Source: Pseudomonadota bacterium (GTDB taxonomy: Bacteria > Pseudomonadota > Gammaproteobacteria > Xanthomonadales > Rhodanobacteraceae). Taken from it: 64,000 nucleotides of DNA. A model generated the notes under the pieces. That model made no database searches, was not told the DNA's origin, and worked only from the letters and a program-made list of their open reading frames with translations. The stretch's first letter is position 1. Each line of letters opens with the position of its first letter. Below are positions 9,803-20,615 of this stretch, one piece after another. The stretch is taken from assembly GCA_021793575.1 (NCBI GenBank), contig JAJYSM010000008.1, forward strand, positions 1-64,000, written 5' to 3'. The translations under genes and the position numbers were made by a program.

Positions 9803-11020
9803 ATGGCTTTGAATACGGCACTCAGCGGAATCAATGCGGCGCAATCCGACCTCAATGTCATCTCGAACAATATCGCGAACGCCAACACGACCGGCTTCAA
9901 GGGGTCACGTGCCGAGTTCGCGGATATTTTCGCGGTTACCGGGCTCAATCTGAACTCCACCGCTACCGGCAGCGGCACGCGCCTGGAAGCTGTGGCTCAG
10001 CAGTTTGCCCAAGGGAGTATTGCAACCACTGGCAACAGCCTGGATTTGGCGCTCAGCGGCAACGGCTTTTTCACCATCAACAACGGCAACGGCATCAGCT
10101 ATACCCGCGCCGGCAATTTTCAGACCGACGCCAACAACAATGTGGTGACTCCCGGCGGTGCAAAACTGCAGGTCTATCCGCCCAACGGCATTGGCGGCTT
10201 CGATACCAGCACACTGACCAACTTGCAGCTCGCGAGCGCGCAGAGCAATGCCACCGCAACATCGCTGGTGACCATGACATCGAACCTGCCGGCGAGCGCG
10301 ACCGTGCCGGTCAACCCGTTCAGCACCACCGATGCGACCAGCTACAACGCGGCCACGCCGGTCACTGTCTATGATTCCCAAGGCGGCACGCACCAGGGCA
10401 CGGTGTACTACGTCAAGACCGCAACGAATGCCTGGAACGCAAACCTGTATGTAGATGGCAGCAGCGCCGGCACCCAGGCGATGACCTTCAATACGTCCGG
10501 CAATCTCGCTACGCCGGCCGGCGGCAACCTGGTATTTACCCCGGTCAATCTGGGCAATGGTTCCAATCCGTTGGCGCTGACAGTCAACGTGACCAACACG
10601 ACCCAGTTCGGAACCTCCTACTCAGCCGGTGCCATTACCCAGAATGGCTTTGCGGCAGGCACCTTCACCTCGATCGACATCGACAGCAAGGGTGTGGTGA
10701 CAGCGAACTACTCGAACAACCAGAGCACCAAGGTCGGCCAGCTTGCGCTGGCCAACTTTGCCAATCTGCAGGGACTGCGTCAGCTCGGCAACACCAACTG
10801 GGCGGCGAGCGGCGATTCCGGCGCCGCGGTGATGGGCACAGCGGGCAGCGGTCAGTTCGGCAGTGTGCAGTCCGGCGCGCTGGAGAGCTCCAATACCTCC
10901 GATACCACGGCGCAGCTGGTCAGCATGATCCAGGCGCAGCGCAACTACCAGGCGAATGCCCAGGTGCTTGGCACCGACAACGTCCTGGCTTCCACGCTGT
11001 TTACCGCGGTCTCCAGGTAA
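9803..11020 (+). CDS. flgE: Flagellar hook protein FlgE
   Basis: [43 protein letters not shown]. Confidence 0.96.
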   Translation: MALNTALSGINAAQSDLNVISNNIANANTTGFKGSRAEFADIFAVTGLNLNSTATGSGTRLEAVAQQFAQGSIATTGNSLDLALSGNGFFTINNGNGISYTRAGNFQTDANNNVVTPGGAKLQVYPPNGIGGFDTSTLTNLQLASAQSNATATSLVTMTSNLPASATVPVNPFSTTDATSYNAATPVTVYDSQGGTHQGTVYYVKTATNAWNANLYVDGSSAGTQAMTFNTSGNLATPAGGNLVFTPVNLGNGSNPLALTVNVTNTTQFGTSYSAGAITQNGFAAGTFTSIDIDSKGVVTANYSNNQSTKVGQLALANFANLQGLRQLGNTNWAASGDSGAAVMGTAGSGQFGSVQSGALESSNTSDTTAQLVSMIQAQRNYQANAQVLGTDNVLASTLFTAVSR

Positions 11021-11029
11021 TCCGCCGTC

Positions 11030-11770
11030 ATGGATCATTCTCTCTATGTGGCGATGACCGGGGCAACGCAGATCATGCTTGCCCAGGGTGCGGTCAGCAA
11101 CAATCTGGCGAATGCCTCCACGGTCGGCTTCAAGAGTGAGATGACGGCCTTCCAGAGCCTGCCTGTGCAAGGTGGCGGTCTGGCCACCCGGATCAATGCC
11201 GTGGCCCAGGGGCTTGGCCAGGATCTGGCGCAGGGCGCAACGAGAAGTACGGGTCGTTCGCTCGATGTGGCGCTGAAAGGCAGTGGCTGGATCGCCGTGC
11301 AGGCGCCCGATGGATCGGAGGGCTATACGCGCGCCGGCGATCTGCAGCTGACGGCAGACGGCCAGTTGACCGACGCCGCCGGCAATCCGGTCATGGGCAG
11401 CGCCGGTCCGATCAACCTGGCTAACAGCGCGCAGATCAGCATCGGCGACGACGGCACGATTTCCACCGTGCCGCTCGGATCCACGCCCAATTCGGTGGCG
11501 ATGGTGGATCGCATCCGGCTGGTCAATCCGGATCCGGCGCAACTGACGCAGGGCGGCGATGGACTCATGCACATGGCCAATGGCGGCCAGGCTGCGATCG
11601 ATCCCAACGTGCGCCTCACTGCAGGCGCACTGGAAAGCAGCAATGTCAACGTGTCGGGCGAGCTGGTGAAGATGATCGCCCTGTCGCGGCAGTACGACAT
11701 GCAGATCAAGTCGATCAAGAGTGGCGAGGACAACGCCGCCGCCGCCGCCAAACTTCTGCAGCTGGGCTGA
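11030..11770 (+). CDS. flgF: Flagellar proximal rod protein FlgF
   Basis: MDHSLYVAMTGATQIMLAQGAVSNNLANASTVGFKSEM. Confidence 0.95.
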   Translation: MDHSLYVAMTGATQIMLAQGAVSNNLANASTVGFKSEMTAFQSLPVQGGGLATRINAVAQGLGQDLAQGATRSTGRSLDVALKGSGWIAVQAPDGSEGYTRAGDLQLTADGQLTDAAGNPVMGSAGPINLANSAQISIGDDGTISTVPLGSTPNSVAMVDRIRLVNPDPAQLTQGGDGLMHMANGGQAAIDPNVRLTAGALESSNVNVSGELVKMIALSRQYDMQIKSIKSGEDNAAAAAKLLQLG

Positions 11771-11802
11771 CGTCCGGCGGCATCAACTCTCTGGAGTGAC
11801 AC

Positions 11803-12588
11803 ATGCTTTCTTCCCTTTGGATCGCCAAGACCGGCCTCGATGCGCAGCAGACGCGCATGGACGTCATATCCAACAACCTGGCCAATGCGAACACGACCGG
11901 CTTCAAGAGCTCACGCGCGTCGTTTCAGGATCTGATTTACCAGAACAAGGGCCAGCCCGGCGGCCAGACCACCGAACAGACCCAATCGCCATCGGGACTG
12001 ATGGTGGGTACCGGCGTGCGCGTGGTCGGCACCGAAAAGCTGTTTACCCAGGGCAACATCACGCAGACCGGCAACTCGCTGGACGTGGCGATCCAGGGCA
12101 GCGGTTTTCTGCAGGTCAGCATGCCCGACGGCACCACCGCCTATACCCGCGACGGCTCGCTGCAGACCGACGCCAACGGCCAGCTGGTGACCGCCGATGG
12201 TTATGCGATTTCGCCAGCAATCACCCTGCCGAGCAATGTGCAGAGCATCACGATCGGCAGTGACGGCACGGTATCGGCGACGACCGCCGGTTCGGCCACG
12301 GCGGTGCAGGTCGGCGCACTGCAGCTGGCGAACTTCGTCAATCCGGCCGGTTTGCAGTCGCAGGGCGGCAACCTCTACGTGGAAACCGCGTCCAGCGGCT
12401 CGCCACAAACCGGGCAACCGGGCCTGAGTGGCATGGGCACGCTGCAACAAGGATCGCTCGAGTCCTCCAATGTCAACGTGGTGGAGGAGATGGTGAACAT
12501 GATCGAGACGCAGCGTACCTACGAGATGAATTCCAAGGCGGTCAGCAGCGCTGACCAGATGCTGCAGGTTCTGACGAACAAGATATGA
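11803..12588 (+). CDS. flgG: Flagellar distal rod protein FlgG
   Basis: [47 protein letters not shown]. Confidence 0.97.
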   Translation: MLSSLWIAKTGLDAQQTRMDVISNNLANANTTGFKSSRASFQDLIYQNKGQPGGQTTEQTQSPSGLMVGTGVRVVGTEKLFTQGNITQTGNSLDVAIQGSGFLQVSMPDGTTAYTRDGSLQTDANGQLVTADGYAISPAITLPSNVQSITIGSDGTVSATTAGSATAVQVGALQLANFVNPAGLQSQGGNLYVETASSGSPQTGQPGLSGMGTLQQGSLESSNVNVVEEMVNMIETQRTYEMNSKAVSSADQMLQVLTNKI

Positions 12589-13280
12589 GTATCACCATGT
12601 CATCGATCAACCCCATCCTGCGCGGGATCGTCATGGCCGGCTTGCTGGTGCTCGCCGGCTGCGCCTTGCAACCGGTGCGCGACGACTCGCACTGGGCAGC
12701 CACCGCGCCGATGCAGCAAGAGCAGGCGCCACCGGCCGACGGCTCGATCTATCACGAGGCACAGAGCATGGAGTTGTTCACCGACCCGCGTGCGCACCGG
12801 GTTGGCGACATCCTCACCATCATCCTGATGGAGAGTACCCAGGCCAGCAAGAAGGCCACCACCAGCACCAGCAAGACCGACAGCGTGGCCATCGCGGCGC
12901 CGACCATCCTCGGCCAGGCGGCTACCTTCGGCGGCAAGCCGGCAAGCATCGGTCTGAATGGCAAGAATGCGTTCGCTGGCGCCGGCACCAGCAGCCAGAG
13001 CAACCAGCTCACCGGCCAGATCACCGTCACGGTGTCGAGGCGCCTGTCCAACGGCAACCTGATGGTGCGTGGCGAAAAGTGGCTGACGATCAACCAGGGC
13101 CAGGAGCTGGTGCGCATCGCCGGCATCGTTCGTCCGCAGGATATCGGGCAAGACAACACGGTCGCCTCGACGCGCGTGGCCGATGCCCGGATCAGCTACA
13201 CCGGGCGCGGATCGCTCGCCGATGCCAACAGCCAGGGCTGGCTGGCGCGCTTTTTCAATTCCAAATGGATGCCGTTCTGA
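12585..13280 (+). CDS. flgH: Flagellar L-ring lipoprotein FlgH
   Basis: Lipobox [43 protein letters not shown]. Confidence 0.96.
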   Translation: MSITMSSINPILRGIVMAGLLVLAGCALQPVRDDSHWAATAPMQQEQAPPADGSIYHEAQSMELFTDPRAHRVGDILTIILMESTQASKKATTSTSKTDSVAIAAPTILGQAATFGGKPASIGLNGKNAFAGAGTSSQSNQLTGQITVTVSRRLSNGNLMVRGEKWLTINQGQELVRIAGIVRPQDIGQDNTVASTRVADARISYTGRGSLADANSQGWLARFFNSKWMPF

Positions 13281-14554
13281 TGAAACCACGCCGGAAGATG
13301 GAGCCGTTCCCGCACGCACGCGCCCCTGCTGGCCAGGAGGTCGCGAGCCAGAATCAGGCAAGTGCAGCGTTCCAGCCGATGCGTGCGCCGGTCGAGCGGG
13401 ACAGCGGCGCGGCGCGCCGCGCGGCACTGCGCGAGACCTTGTCGCGCTGGCGCTCGACCACCGTGGGCATGCTGGCATGCCTGATGCTGGCGCTGGCTGC
13501 CCCCGCACATGCTGACAAGATCCGCGATCTGGTCTCGGTAGGCGGTGTGCGCAGCAACCAGCTGATCGGCTATGGCCTGGTGGTGGGCCTGGACGGCAGT
13601 GGCGATCAGACCACGCAGACGCCATTCACCACGCAAAGTCTGGAAAACATGTTGCAGCAGTTCGGTATCACGGTGCCGGCGAATGCGCGCCCGCAGCTGA
13701 AAAACGCGGCGGCGGTGATCATCACCGCCGATCTGCCGCCGTTTGCCAAGCCTGGCCAGAACATCGACGTCACCGTGGCCTCGATCGGCAATGCCAAGAG
13801 CCTGCGCGGTGGTCAGTTGCTGATGTCGCCGCTGCGCGGTGCCGACGGCAATGTGTACGCGATCGCGCAGGGCAGCGTGGTGATCGGAGGCGCCAGCGCG
13901 CAGGGCAAGAGCGGCTCCAGCGTGCAGATAAACAGCACCGACGCCGGACGCATCCCGAACGGAGCCTCGGTCGAACGCAGCGTGCCGACCTCGTTCGGCA
14001 ACAGTGGAAACATGATGCTCAATCTGGATACGCCGGACTTCACCACGGCCGCGCGCATCGCGCAGGCCATCAATCATGTTTACGGTGCCGGTACGGCGGC
14101 TGCCGTGGACGGTGGCACGGTTTCGGTGCGCGGGCCGCAGGATGCGTCACAGAAGGTCGCCTGGCTCGGTGCCATCCAGAGTCTGGATGTCGATCCCGGC
14201 AGCCCGCCGGCGCGCGTGGTCATCAATTCGCGTACCGGCACGGTGGTTATCGGTTCGGACGTGCGGGTGAGTGCCGCCGCCGTCGCGCACGGCGGGATCG
14301 AAGTGACCATCAGCGAACAACCGCTGGTCAGCCAGCCGGGTCCGTTCAGCGGCGGCAAGACGGCGGTCGTGCCGAGCAGCAACGTCCAGATCAGCGAGGG
14401 CAGCGGGCACATGTTCAAGTTCGGCCCGGGCGTGAGCCTGGATACCATCGTGCGTGCGGTCAACCAGGTCGGCGCCGCGCCGAGCGACCTGATTTCGATC
14501 TTGCAGGCGCTCAAGCAGGCCGGCGCGCTGCATGCGGAACTCGTGGTGATCTGA
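13280..14554 (+). CDS. flgI: Flagellar P-ring protein FlgI
   Basis: [47 protein letters not shown]; start overlaps flgH stop. Confidence 0.96.
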   Translation: MKPRRKMEPFPHARAPAGQEVASQNQASAAFQPMRAPVERDSGAARRAALRETLSRWRSTTVGMLACLMLALAAPAHADKIRDLVSVGGVRSNQLIGYGLVVGLDGSGDQTTQTPFTTQSLENMLQQFGITVPANARPQLKNAAAVIITADLPPFAKPGQNIDVTVASIGNAKSLRGGQLLMSPLRGADGNVYAIAQGSVVIGGASAQGKSGSSVQINSTDAGRIPNGASVERSVPTSFGNSGNMMLNLDTPDFTTAARIAQAINHVYGAGTAAAVDGGTVSVRGPQDASQKVAWLGAIQSLDVDPGSPPARVVINSRTGTVVIGSDVRVSAAAVAHGGIEVTISEQPLVSQPGPFSGGKTAVVPSSNVQISEGSGHMFKFGPGVSLDTIVRAVNQVGAAPSDLISILQALKQAGALHAELVVI

Positions 14555-15546
14555 TGGCGATCGGCGGCGACAACGCGATTCAGAGTGTCAACACCTGGAC
14601 TGACCTGTCCGGCTTCAGCGCGCTGCGCCAGCGTGCGCAGACCGACAGCAAGGCGGCGTTGCCGATCGTCGCCAAGCAATTCGAATCCATCTTCACCCAG
14701 ATGATGCTGAAGTCGATGCGCGACGCCAACTACGGCGATCCGCTGTTTGACAGCCAGTCCGGCAATGCCTGGCAAGGGCTGTTCGATCAGCAGCTCTCGG
14801 TAACCCTCTCGGCGCAGGGCCATGGGCTCGGTATTGCCGACATGCTGGTTCGCCAGCTGGGCGGGTCGACCGCGGGCCCCGCCGTGCCCGGCCAGTCGCC
14901 CGCCACCACGGCGGCGAGCCCGTCGGCTGCCGTGCCTTCCACCGACGACTGGCAGAAGCGTCTGGGATCGGTGCTCAGTGCGGCAGGTGCGGCGGGGCAG
15001 GCCGCCTCCCGCATGATTCCCGGGGGAGCCACCTACGCCAACGCCGCGCAGTTCGTCAGCGAGCTGGCACCTTACGCATCCAAGGTTGCCCAGAAACTGG
15101 GTGTGTCGCTGCGAGCCGTGCTGGCTCAGGCCGCGCTGGAGACCCAGTGGGGCAAACACATGCCGGCACACGCGGACGGCAGCAGCAGCAACAATCTGTT
15201 CGGCATGAAGGCTGGCGCCAGTTGGGCGGGCGGGCGCGTCAACGTGCCGACGCTCGAGTTCGAGGGTGGCGTGCCGGTCAGGCGGCAGGCGCAGTTCCGC
15301 TCCTACGCCACCCCGGCAGCGTCCTTCGAGGATTTTGCGCGACTGGTTGGCGAGAATCCCCGCTATGCCGGCGCCCTTGGCAAGGGTGACGACGTGCTCG
15401 GTTTTGCGCGCGGGCTGATCAACGGCAGCTACGCCACTGACCCTGCCTACGCCACCAAGATCGCCGCCATCGCCGACAGTCCGGTCATGCGCCAGGCATT
15501 GGCGGCGCTCAAGAATGCCGTCCATTTGCCGACTACTGCAGAATGA
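14554..15546 (+). CDS. flgJ: Flagellar rod-binding/muramidase protein FlgJ
   Basis: Rod-binding KQFESIFTQMMLKSMRDANY plus glucosaminidase-like QAALETQWGKHMPAHADGSSSNNLFGMKAG. Confidence 0.95.
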   Translation: MAIGGDNAIQSVNTWTDLSGFSALRQRAQTDSKAALPIVAKQFESIFTQMMLKSMRDANYGDPLFDSQSGNAWQGLFDQQLSVTLSAQGHGLGIADMLVRQLGGSTAGPAVPGQSPATTAASPSAAVPSTDDWQKRLGSVLSAAGAAGQAASRMIPGGATYANAAQFVSELAPYASKVAQKLGVSLRAVLAQAALETQWGKHMPAHADGSSSNNLFGMKAGASWAGGRVNVPTLEFEGGVPVRRQAQFRSYATPAASFEDFARLVGENPRYAGALGKGDDVLGFARGLINGSYATDPAYATKIAAIADSPVMRQALAALKNAVHLPTTAE

Positions 15547-15564
15547 AGCGCGTAGGAATTGCCC

Positions 15565-17442
15565 ATGGCTAACATGCTCAGCACCGGCATCTCGGGCCTG
15601 AATGCCGCCCAGGTGGCGCTCAATACGGTTGGCAACAACATCAGCAACGCCAACACCGCCGGCTACAGCCGGCAGGTGGTGCAGCAATCCGAAGCCATCT
15701 CGCAATCCAATGGCCGTTACACCATCGGCACCGGTGTCGACGTGGTGGCGGTGCAGCGCGCGTACAGCCAATACCTGACCAGCGCGGTGTGGAGCAGCAA
15801 CGCCAGCCTGCAGCATGCAACCTCTTACAACAATTTGGCGAGCACGCTCAACGGCGCGCTCAGCGGAAGCGGGAACCTGCAGGGATCGCTTGACAGTTTC
15901 TATGGCGCGTTCAGCACCGTAGCCAATGCACCCGGGAGCACATCCGGTCGCCAGGCACTGCTCGGCAGCGCCAACGCGCTGGTCACCGTGTACAACACGC
16001 TGGGCCAGCAGTTGGGCAGCCAGCAGACTCAGATCAACAGCCAGATCAAAAGCACCGTCGCCAGTATCAACAGCGTCATCGGCAATATCGCGAATATCAA
16101 CCAGCAGATCCGCCAGGCCAGTGGCACGGGTCAGCCGAATGCCTTGCTCGACCAGCGCGATGCCCTGGTCAGCACGCTATCGGGCTATCTCGGCGTATCT
16201 GCCGTCACCGAGGGCGATGGCACGGTCAGCGTGTACTCGGCGAGCGGCCAGGCGCTGGTCAGCGGCAGCAACGCGTACCAGCTGTCGAGCGGCGGCACGG
16301 TCTACGATCCCGCCCGCAGCAATGTTTTCGACAGTTCGGGCAATGACATCACCAGTCGCCTGAGCGGCGGTTCGCTGGGCGCGTTGCTGGACTATCGGGG
16401 CAATGTGCTCGATTCCGTGCAGAACCAGCTGGGTCAGGCCGCCGTGGCGCTTGGGTCAAGCGTCAACGCCCAGCAGGCCAAGGGACTCGATCTCAATGGC
16501 AAGCAGGGCAGCGCCATCTTCAGCGTGCCGCAGCCAACGGTACTTCCCGCCAGCAGCAATCTGGGCAGCGCCAGCGTGGTGGCCAGCATCAGCGATGTTT
16601 CCAGGTTGACGGCGTCTGACTACACCCTCAGTTACAACGGCAGCCAATGGAAGCTGCAGACCACGGCGGGGCAGAGTGTGCCGCTCACCACCAATGCCAG
16701 TGGCAGCCTGTCGGCGGACGGACTCACGTTCAACCTGTCCGGCGCGGCGCAGGCCGGCGACAGTTACCAGATCCAGCCGACCCGCAACGCCGCCACCGGG
16801 CTGGCGCTGAGCATGACGAATCCTGCCGGGATAGCGGCAGCGGCGGCGCTCAGCGTCGCTGCGGGCAGCAGCAATACGGGGGCGGCGACGATCGGTTCGA
16901 TCAATGTGTCCGATGCCACCAATCCGGCCCTTTTGAACAATGCCACGGTAAGTTTCAGCACGCCGACGGCGTATCAGGTCACCGACGCCAGTGGCAGCGT
17001 GCTGGCAAGCGGCAGCTATGCCGCGGGACAACCCATCACGGCCAATGGCTGGAGCCTGACGCTTGCCGGCACACCGGCGGCTGGGGACACTTTCAATGTG
17101 TCGGCCAATACCAACGGCTTGAATGACAACAGCAACGCACTGAGCCTGGCGGCGCTGGCAAATGTCGGCGTGCTCAATGGCGGCACGACCTCGGTGCTGG
17201 ACAGTTTTGCCGGGCTCACCACCCAGATCGGCAATGTGGGAAGTCAGGCGGCCACCAACCTGACCACGCAGACCAGCCTCAACCATCAGGCGGTATCTGC
17301 CCAGCAGAGTCTTTCCGGTGTCAACCTGGATGAGGAAGCTGCGAACCTGGTCAAGTATCAACAGGCGTACCAGGCCTCGGCGCAGATCATCGCCGCCTCC
17401 CAGACCATCTTCAGCAGCCTGCTGACCGCCGTCCAGAGGTAA
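15565..17442 (+). CDS. flgK: Flagellar hook-associated protein FlgK
   Basis: MANMLSTGISGLNAAQVALNTVGNNISNANTAGYSRQVV; C-terminal NLVKYQQAYQASAQIIAASQTIFSSLL. Confidence 0.96.
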   Translation: MANMLSTGISGLNAAQVALNTVGNNISNANTAGYSRQVVQQSEAISQSNGRYTIGTGVDVVAVQRAYSQYLTSAVWSSNASLQHATSYNNLASTLNGALSGSGNLQGSLDSFYGAFSTVANAPGSTSGRQALLGSANALVTVYNTLGQQLGSQQTQINSQIKSTVASINSVIGNIANINQQIRQASGTGQPNALLDQRDALVSTLSGYLGVSAVTEGDGTVSVYSASGQALVSGSNAYQLSSGGTVYDPARSNVFDSSGNDITSRLSGGSLGALLDYRGNVLDSVQNQLGQAAVALGSSVNAQQAKGLDLNGKQGSAIFSVPQPTVLPASSNLGSASVVASISDVSRLTASDYTLSYNGSQWKLQTTAGQSVPLTTNASGSLSADGLTFNLSGAAQAGDSYQIQPTRNAATGLALSMTNPAGIAAAAALSVAAGSSNTGAATIGSINVSDATNPALLNNATVSFSTPTAYQVTDASGSVLASGSYAAGQPITANGWSLTLAGTPAAGDTFNVSANTNGLNDNSNALSLAALANVGVLNGGTTSVLDSFAGLTTQIGNVGSQAATNLTTQTSLNHQAVSAQQSLSGVNLDEEAANLVKYQQAYQASAQIIAASQTIFSSLLTAVQR

Positions 17443-17447
17443 TCGAC

Positions 17448-18674
17448 ATGCGCCTTTCCACCAGCTGGATGTACCAGCAGTCGCTGGGCAGCCTGCTCAA
17501 CCAGCAGAGCACCCTAGCCACGACCCAGAATCAGGTGTCCACCGGCAAGCGCATCAATGTGGCGTCGGACGACCCCGCGGGCGCGGGCCAGATCATCAGC
17601 CTGAGCCACATACTGGCTTCCAATGCGCAGTATTCCAGCAACATCGACAGTGCCAACAGCCGGCTTTCCACTGAGCAGACGGTGCTGAGTTCGGCGGGCA
17701 ACCTGCTCGACAGCGCTCGTTCGATGGCGATTCAGGGCATCAACGGCTCGCTGTCCGCCAGTGATCGTGCCGGCATGGCGACGCAACTGACACAAATGCG
17801 TGACCAGCTTGTCCAGCTTGCCAATTCCACCGACAGCAATGGCGATGCCCTTTTTGCGGGCACCAGCACCACCACCGCGCCGTTCGCGAAGAACGCGGCC
17901 GGGGTGGTGAGCTATGCCGGCAATAATGCGACGTTGATGGCATCCCTCGGCGCGGGACTGCAGATCCCCACCAGTGATGCCGGCAGCGCTGTTTTCATGG
18001 ACGTCGCATCCGGCAATGGCACGTTCACGGCCAGCGCGGGCAGCAGCAACACCGGCACGCTGGTCGTGGGCGCGAACAGCGTGAGCAATGCGGCCGCATG
18101 GAACAGCGCCAGCGCGGCAAGCGGCGGCGGTTACACCATCAGCTTCGGCGCCAATGGCAGCTGGACGGCGGCTGACGCCCACGGCAATCCGGTGCTCGAC
18201 GGCAGCGGTGTCCCGGTCGGCGGCACGTATCAGGATGGCGGCACGGTCAGCTTCAACGGCATGTCGATCACGATGAGCGGCACGCCTGCCGCAGGCGATA
18301 CCGTCGGCGTCAAGGCGGGCGGCAACCAGGACATCTTCACCACGCTGGGCAACATGATCACGGCGCTGCAGGGCAGCGGCAACGCTACCGTGCTCGCCAA
18401 CAGCCTCAACCGGCAGATCGAGTCGCTGGACCAGGCGAAGGGGGTGGTGACCAGTACCGAGGTGGCCATCGGCGGGCGCCTGAATACGCTCGGCCAGCAG
18501 AAGACCACGTACCAGGATCTCAATGTGACCTATCAAGGCGCACTTTCCGGCGTGCAGAATGTGGACGTCTATACGGCCATAAGCAATTTGTCGTCGCAGT
18601 CGGTCGCGTTGCAGGCATCGCAGCAGGTGTTTGCCAAAGTGGGTTCGATGAGCTTGTTCAACTACATCAAGTAA
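17448..18674 (+). CDS. flgL: Flagellar hook-associated protein FlgL
   Basis: MRLSTSWMYQQSLGSLLNQQSTLATTQNQVSTGKRI. Confidence 0.95.
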   Translation: MRLSTSWMYQQSLGSLLNQQSTLATTQNQVSTGKRINVASDDPAGAGQIISLSHILASNAQYSSNIDSANSRLSTEQTVLSSAGNLLDSARSMAIQGINGSLSASDRAGMATQLTQMRDQLVQLANSTDSNGDALFAGTSTTTAPFAKNAAGVVSYAGNNATLMASLGAGLQIPTSDAGSAVFMDVASGNGTFTASAGSSNTGTLVVGANSVSNAAAWNSASAASGGGYTISFGANGSWTAADAHGNPVLDGSGVPVGGTYQDGGTVSFNGMSITMSGTPAAGDTVGVKAGGNQDIFTTLGNMITALQGSGNATVLANSLNRQIESLDQAKGVVTSTEVAIGGRLNTLGQQKTTYQDLNVTYQGALSGVQNVDVYTAISNLSSQSVALQASQQVFAKVGSMSLFNYIK

Positions 18675-18834
18675 AGCGGTCACTGATGACGATGACGCCG
18701 GTGCCAAACCTGCATCCAGTGGGCCGATCGCGGAGCGGGCCCGGGTCGGAGCCGGGCGGATCCTGCGGCGGGCATGAAACGGGAGTCCGCAGTCTTTCCT
18801 AACGGCAACGTCGAAAAAAAGCCATAGCCAGCGC

Positions 18835-18861
18835 TCAAGTATTTTCAGCCGGCGCCGAAAA
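18835..18861 (+). promoter_or_regulatory. Sigma28 promoter candidate for fliC
   Basis: TCAA-N15-GCCGAAAA, ~100 bp upstream of fliC ATG. Confidence 0.7.
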
Positions 18862-18959
18862 ACTCTTTGAGGCGGATGGCTTTCCTGCAATGGAACCTTG
18901 CCGCCGGGATGCAGAAAGTCCAAACAATCCGGCAATCGGTTTCCTTTGAGGAGATACCC

Positions 18960-20414
18960 ATGACACTGAGCATTTACACCAACATCAACTCGCTGACCGC
19001 GCAGAACAATCTCACCAAGTCGCAGAGCGCCGTGTCCCAGGCGACCGCGCGTCTGTCCTCGGGCCTGAAGATCAACAGCGCCACCGACAACGCGGCCGGC
19101 TATGCGATCTCGACCAACTTCACCACCCAGATCGGCGGCCTCGGCCAGGCGAGCTCCAACGCCAGCGACGCGATCAACCTGGCGCAGACCACGCAGTCCG
19201 CACTCAGCCAGGTCACCGCGAACCTGCAGGCGATCCGCGATCTGGCGGTGCAGTCGGCCAACGGCAGCTATACCAACGCCGACCGCGCCTCCATCGACAC
19301 CGAAGTGCAGCAGCGTCTGGCGGAAATCACTCGTATCGCCAACCAGACCGATTTCAACGGCCAGAAGGTATTGAACGGCTCGCTCGGCAACCTGAGCTTC
19401 CAGGTCGGTGCCAACGTCGGCCAGACCATCAGCGTGAACGTGAGCCAGGGCGTCAAGACCAGCCAGATCGGCGCCGTCGCTGAAGTCTCGGGCGGCACGG
19501 TTCCGCCGGCGGCATTTACGCCGACCTCGGGCTCGGTCACCGGTTCGGTGGCAGCCACGACGTCTTCGGCCTATACCTTCAGCGTCGACGGCCACAGTGT
19601 CACGACGTCCGCGAGTGATACCACGGCGGCCCTGCTGCAGACCGACGTGCAGAACCAGTTGAACACCGCTGCCCCCGGTGCCTACACGGTCAGCAACACG
19701 GCCGGTGTGTTCAAGATCACCAGCACCGCCACCGGCACCGCGTCGACGGCACCGGTGATTGCCGGCGGCGCCGGCGCCACCAGCTTCATCGGCGGTGCGC
19801 CGGTCTCGGTGGCAGGCGCCGCCAACAATCTGGGCAGCGAAGGCCTGTCGATCAACGGCACGGCGATCAGCCTCACCGGCGTGACCAGCCTGCAAGGGCT
19901 GTCCGACGCCGTCAACGCGGCTAATATCTCGGGCGTCACCGCGGCGGTGAATGCGGCCGGTACCGGCCTCAATTTCTACTCCAGCGACGCCACCAAGGGC
20001 CTCAATATCGCCGATACGGGTGCGCAGGTGGTTACGGCTACGGCGACCAACGGCAATGGCGGAGGCGCATATACCGCCGGCACCACGGCAGCGGTAGCTG
20101 GCAGCCTCGCCAACGGTACCGTGGGCACGGTGGACGGTGCCAATGACCTGATCTCGCGCATCGACGTGGCGCTGAACACGGTCAGCAACTTGAACAGCAC
20201 CCTGGGCGCGATCCAGAACCGCTTCCAGTCGACCATTTCCACCCTCGGCGCGCAGCGTGACAACCTGGCCTCCTCGCAGAGCACGATCCGCGACGCCGAC
20301 TTCGCGGCGGAGACCGCCAACCTGGCCAAGGCGAACATCTTGCAGCAGGCGGGTATCTCGGTGCTGGCCCAGGCCAACTCGCAGCCGCAGCAGGTGCTTA
20401 AGCTGCTGCAGTAA
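18960..20414 (+). CDS. fliC: Flagellin FliC
   Basis: MTLSIYTNINSLTAQNNLTKSQSAVSQATARLSSGLKINSATDNAAGYAIS and C-terminal ANILQQAGISVLAQANSQPQQVLKLLQ. Confidence 0.97.
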   Translation: MTLSIYTNINSLTAQNNLTKSQSAVSQATARLSSGLKINSATDNAAGYAISTNFTTQIGGLGQASSNASDAINLAQTTQSALSQVTANLQAIRDLAVQSANGSYTNADRASIDTEVQQRLAEITRIANQTDFNGQKVLNGSLGNLSFQVGANVGQTISVNVSQGVKTSQIGAVAEVSGGTVPPAAFTPTSGSVTGSVAATTSSAYTFSVDGHSVTTSASDTTAALLQTDVQNQLNTAAPGAYTVSNTAGVFKITSTATGTASTAPVIAGGAGATSFIGGAPVSVAGAANNLGSEGLSINGTAISLTGVTSLQGLSDAVNAANISGVTAAVNAAGTGLNFYSSDATKGLNIADTGAQVVTATATNGNGGGAYTAGTTAAVAGSLANGTVGTVDGANDLISRIDVALNTVSNLNSTLGAIQNRFQSTISTLGAQRDNLASSQSTIRDADFAAETANLAKANILQQAGISVLAQANSQPQQVLKLLQ

Positions 20415-20424
20415 CCGTCACCGG

Positions 20425-20451
20425 GCCTGTCGCGCTGACTCCGCGACAGGC
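20425..20451 (+). terminator. Stem-loop downstream of fliC (10-bp perfect stem), candidate terminator/attenuator
   Basis: GCCTGTCGCG-CTGACTC-CGCGACAGGC, starting 11 nt after the stop; no T-tract. Confidence 0.5.
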
Positions 20452-20615
20452 TCGAGCCAGGCTTTGAAACGGTCGGGCGGCATCATGCAACAGCATCGCC
20501 GCCCGATCGACCGGAGCCACCGGCAAAGCCCTTGCTTGCAACTGCGAGGTTTTTGCCGGTGACTCGTGGCCCGCGCCCTCAAGGGCAGGGCAGGATCCAC
20601 CCAGCGAGATTCGCC

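Noticed and set aside
14080-15816. 578-aa ORF antisense to flgI/flgJ/flgK
   Set aside because: Overlaps strongly supported sense genes.
17514-19895. 793-aa ORF antisense to flgL/fliC
   Set aside because: Opposite conserved flgL and flagellin; composition typical of antisense frames.
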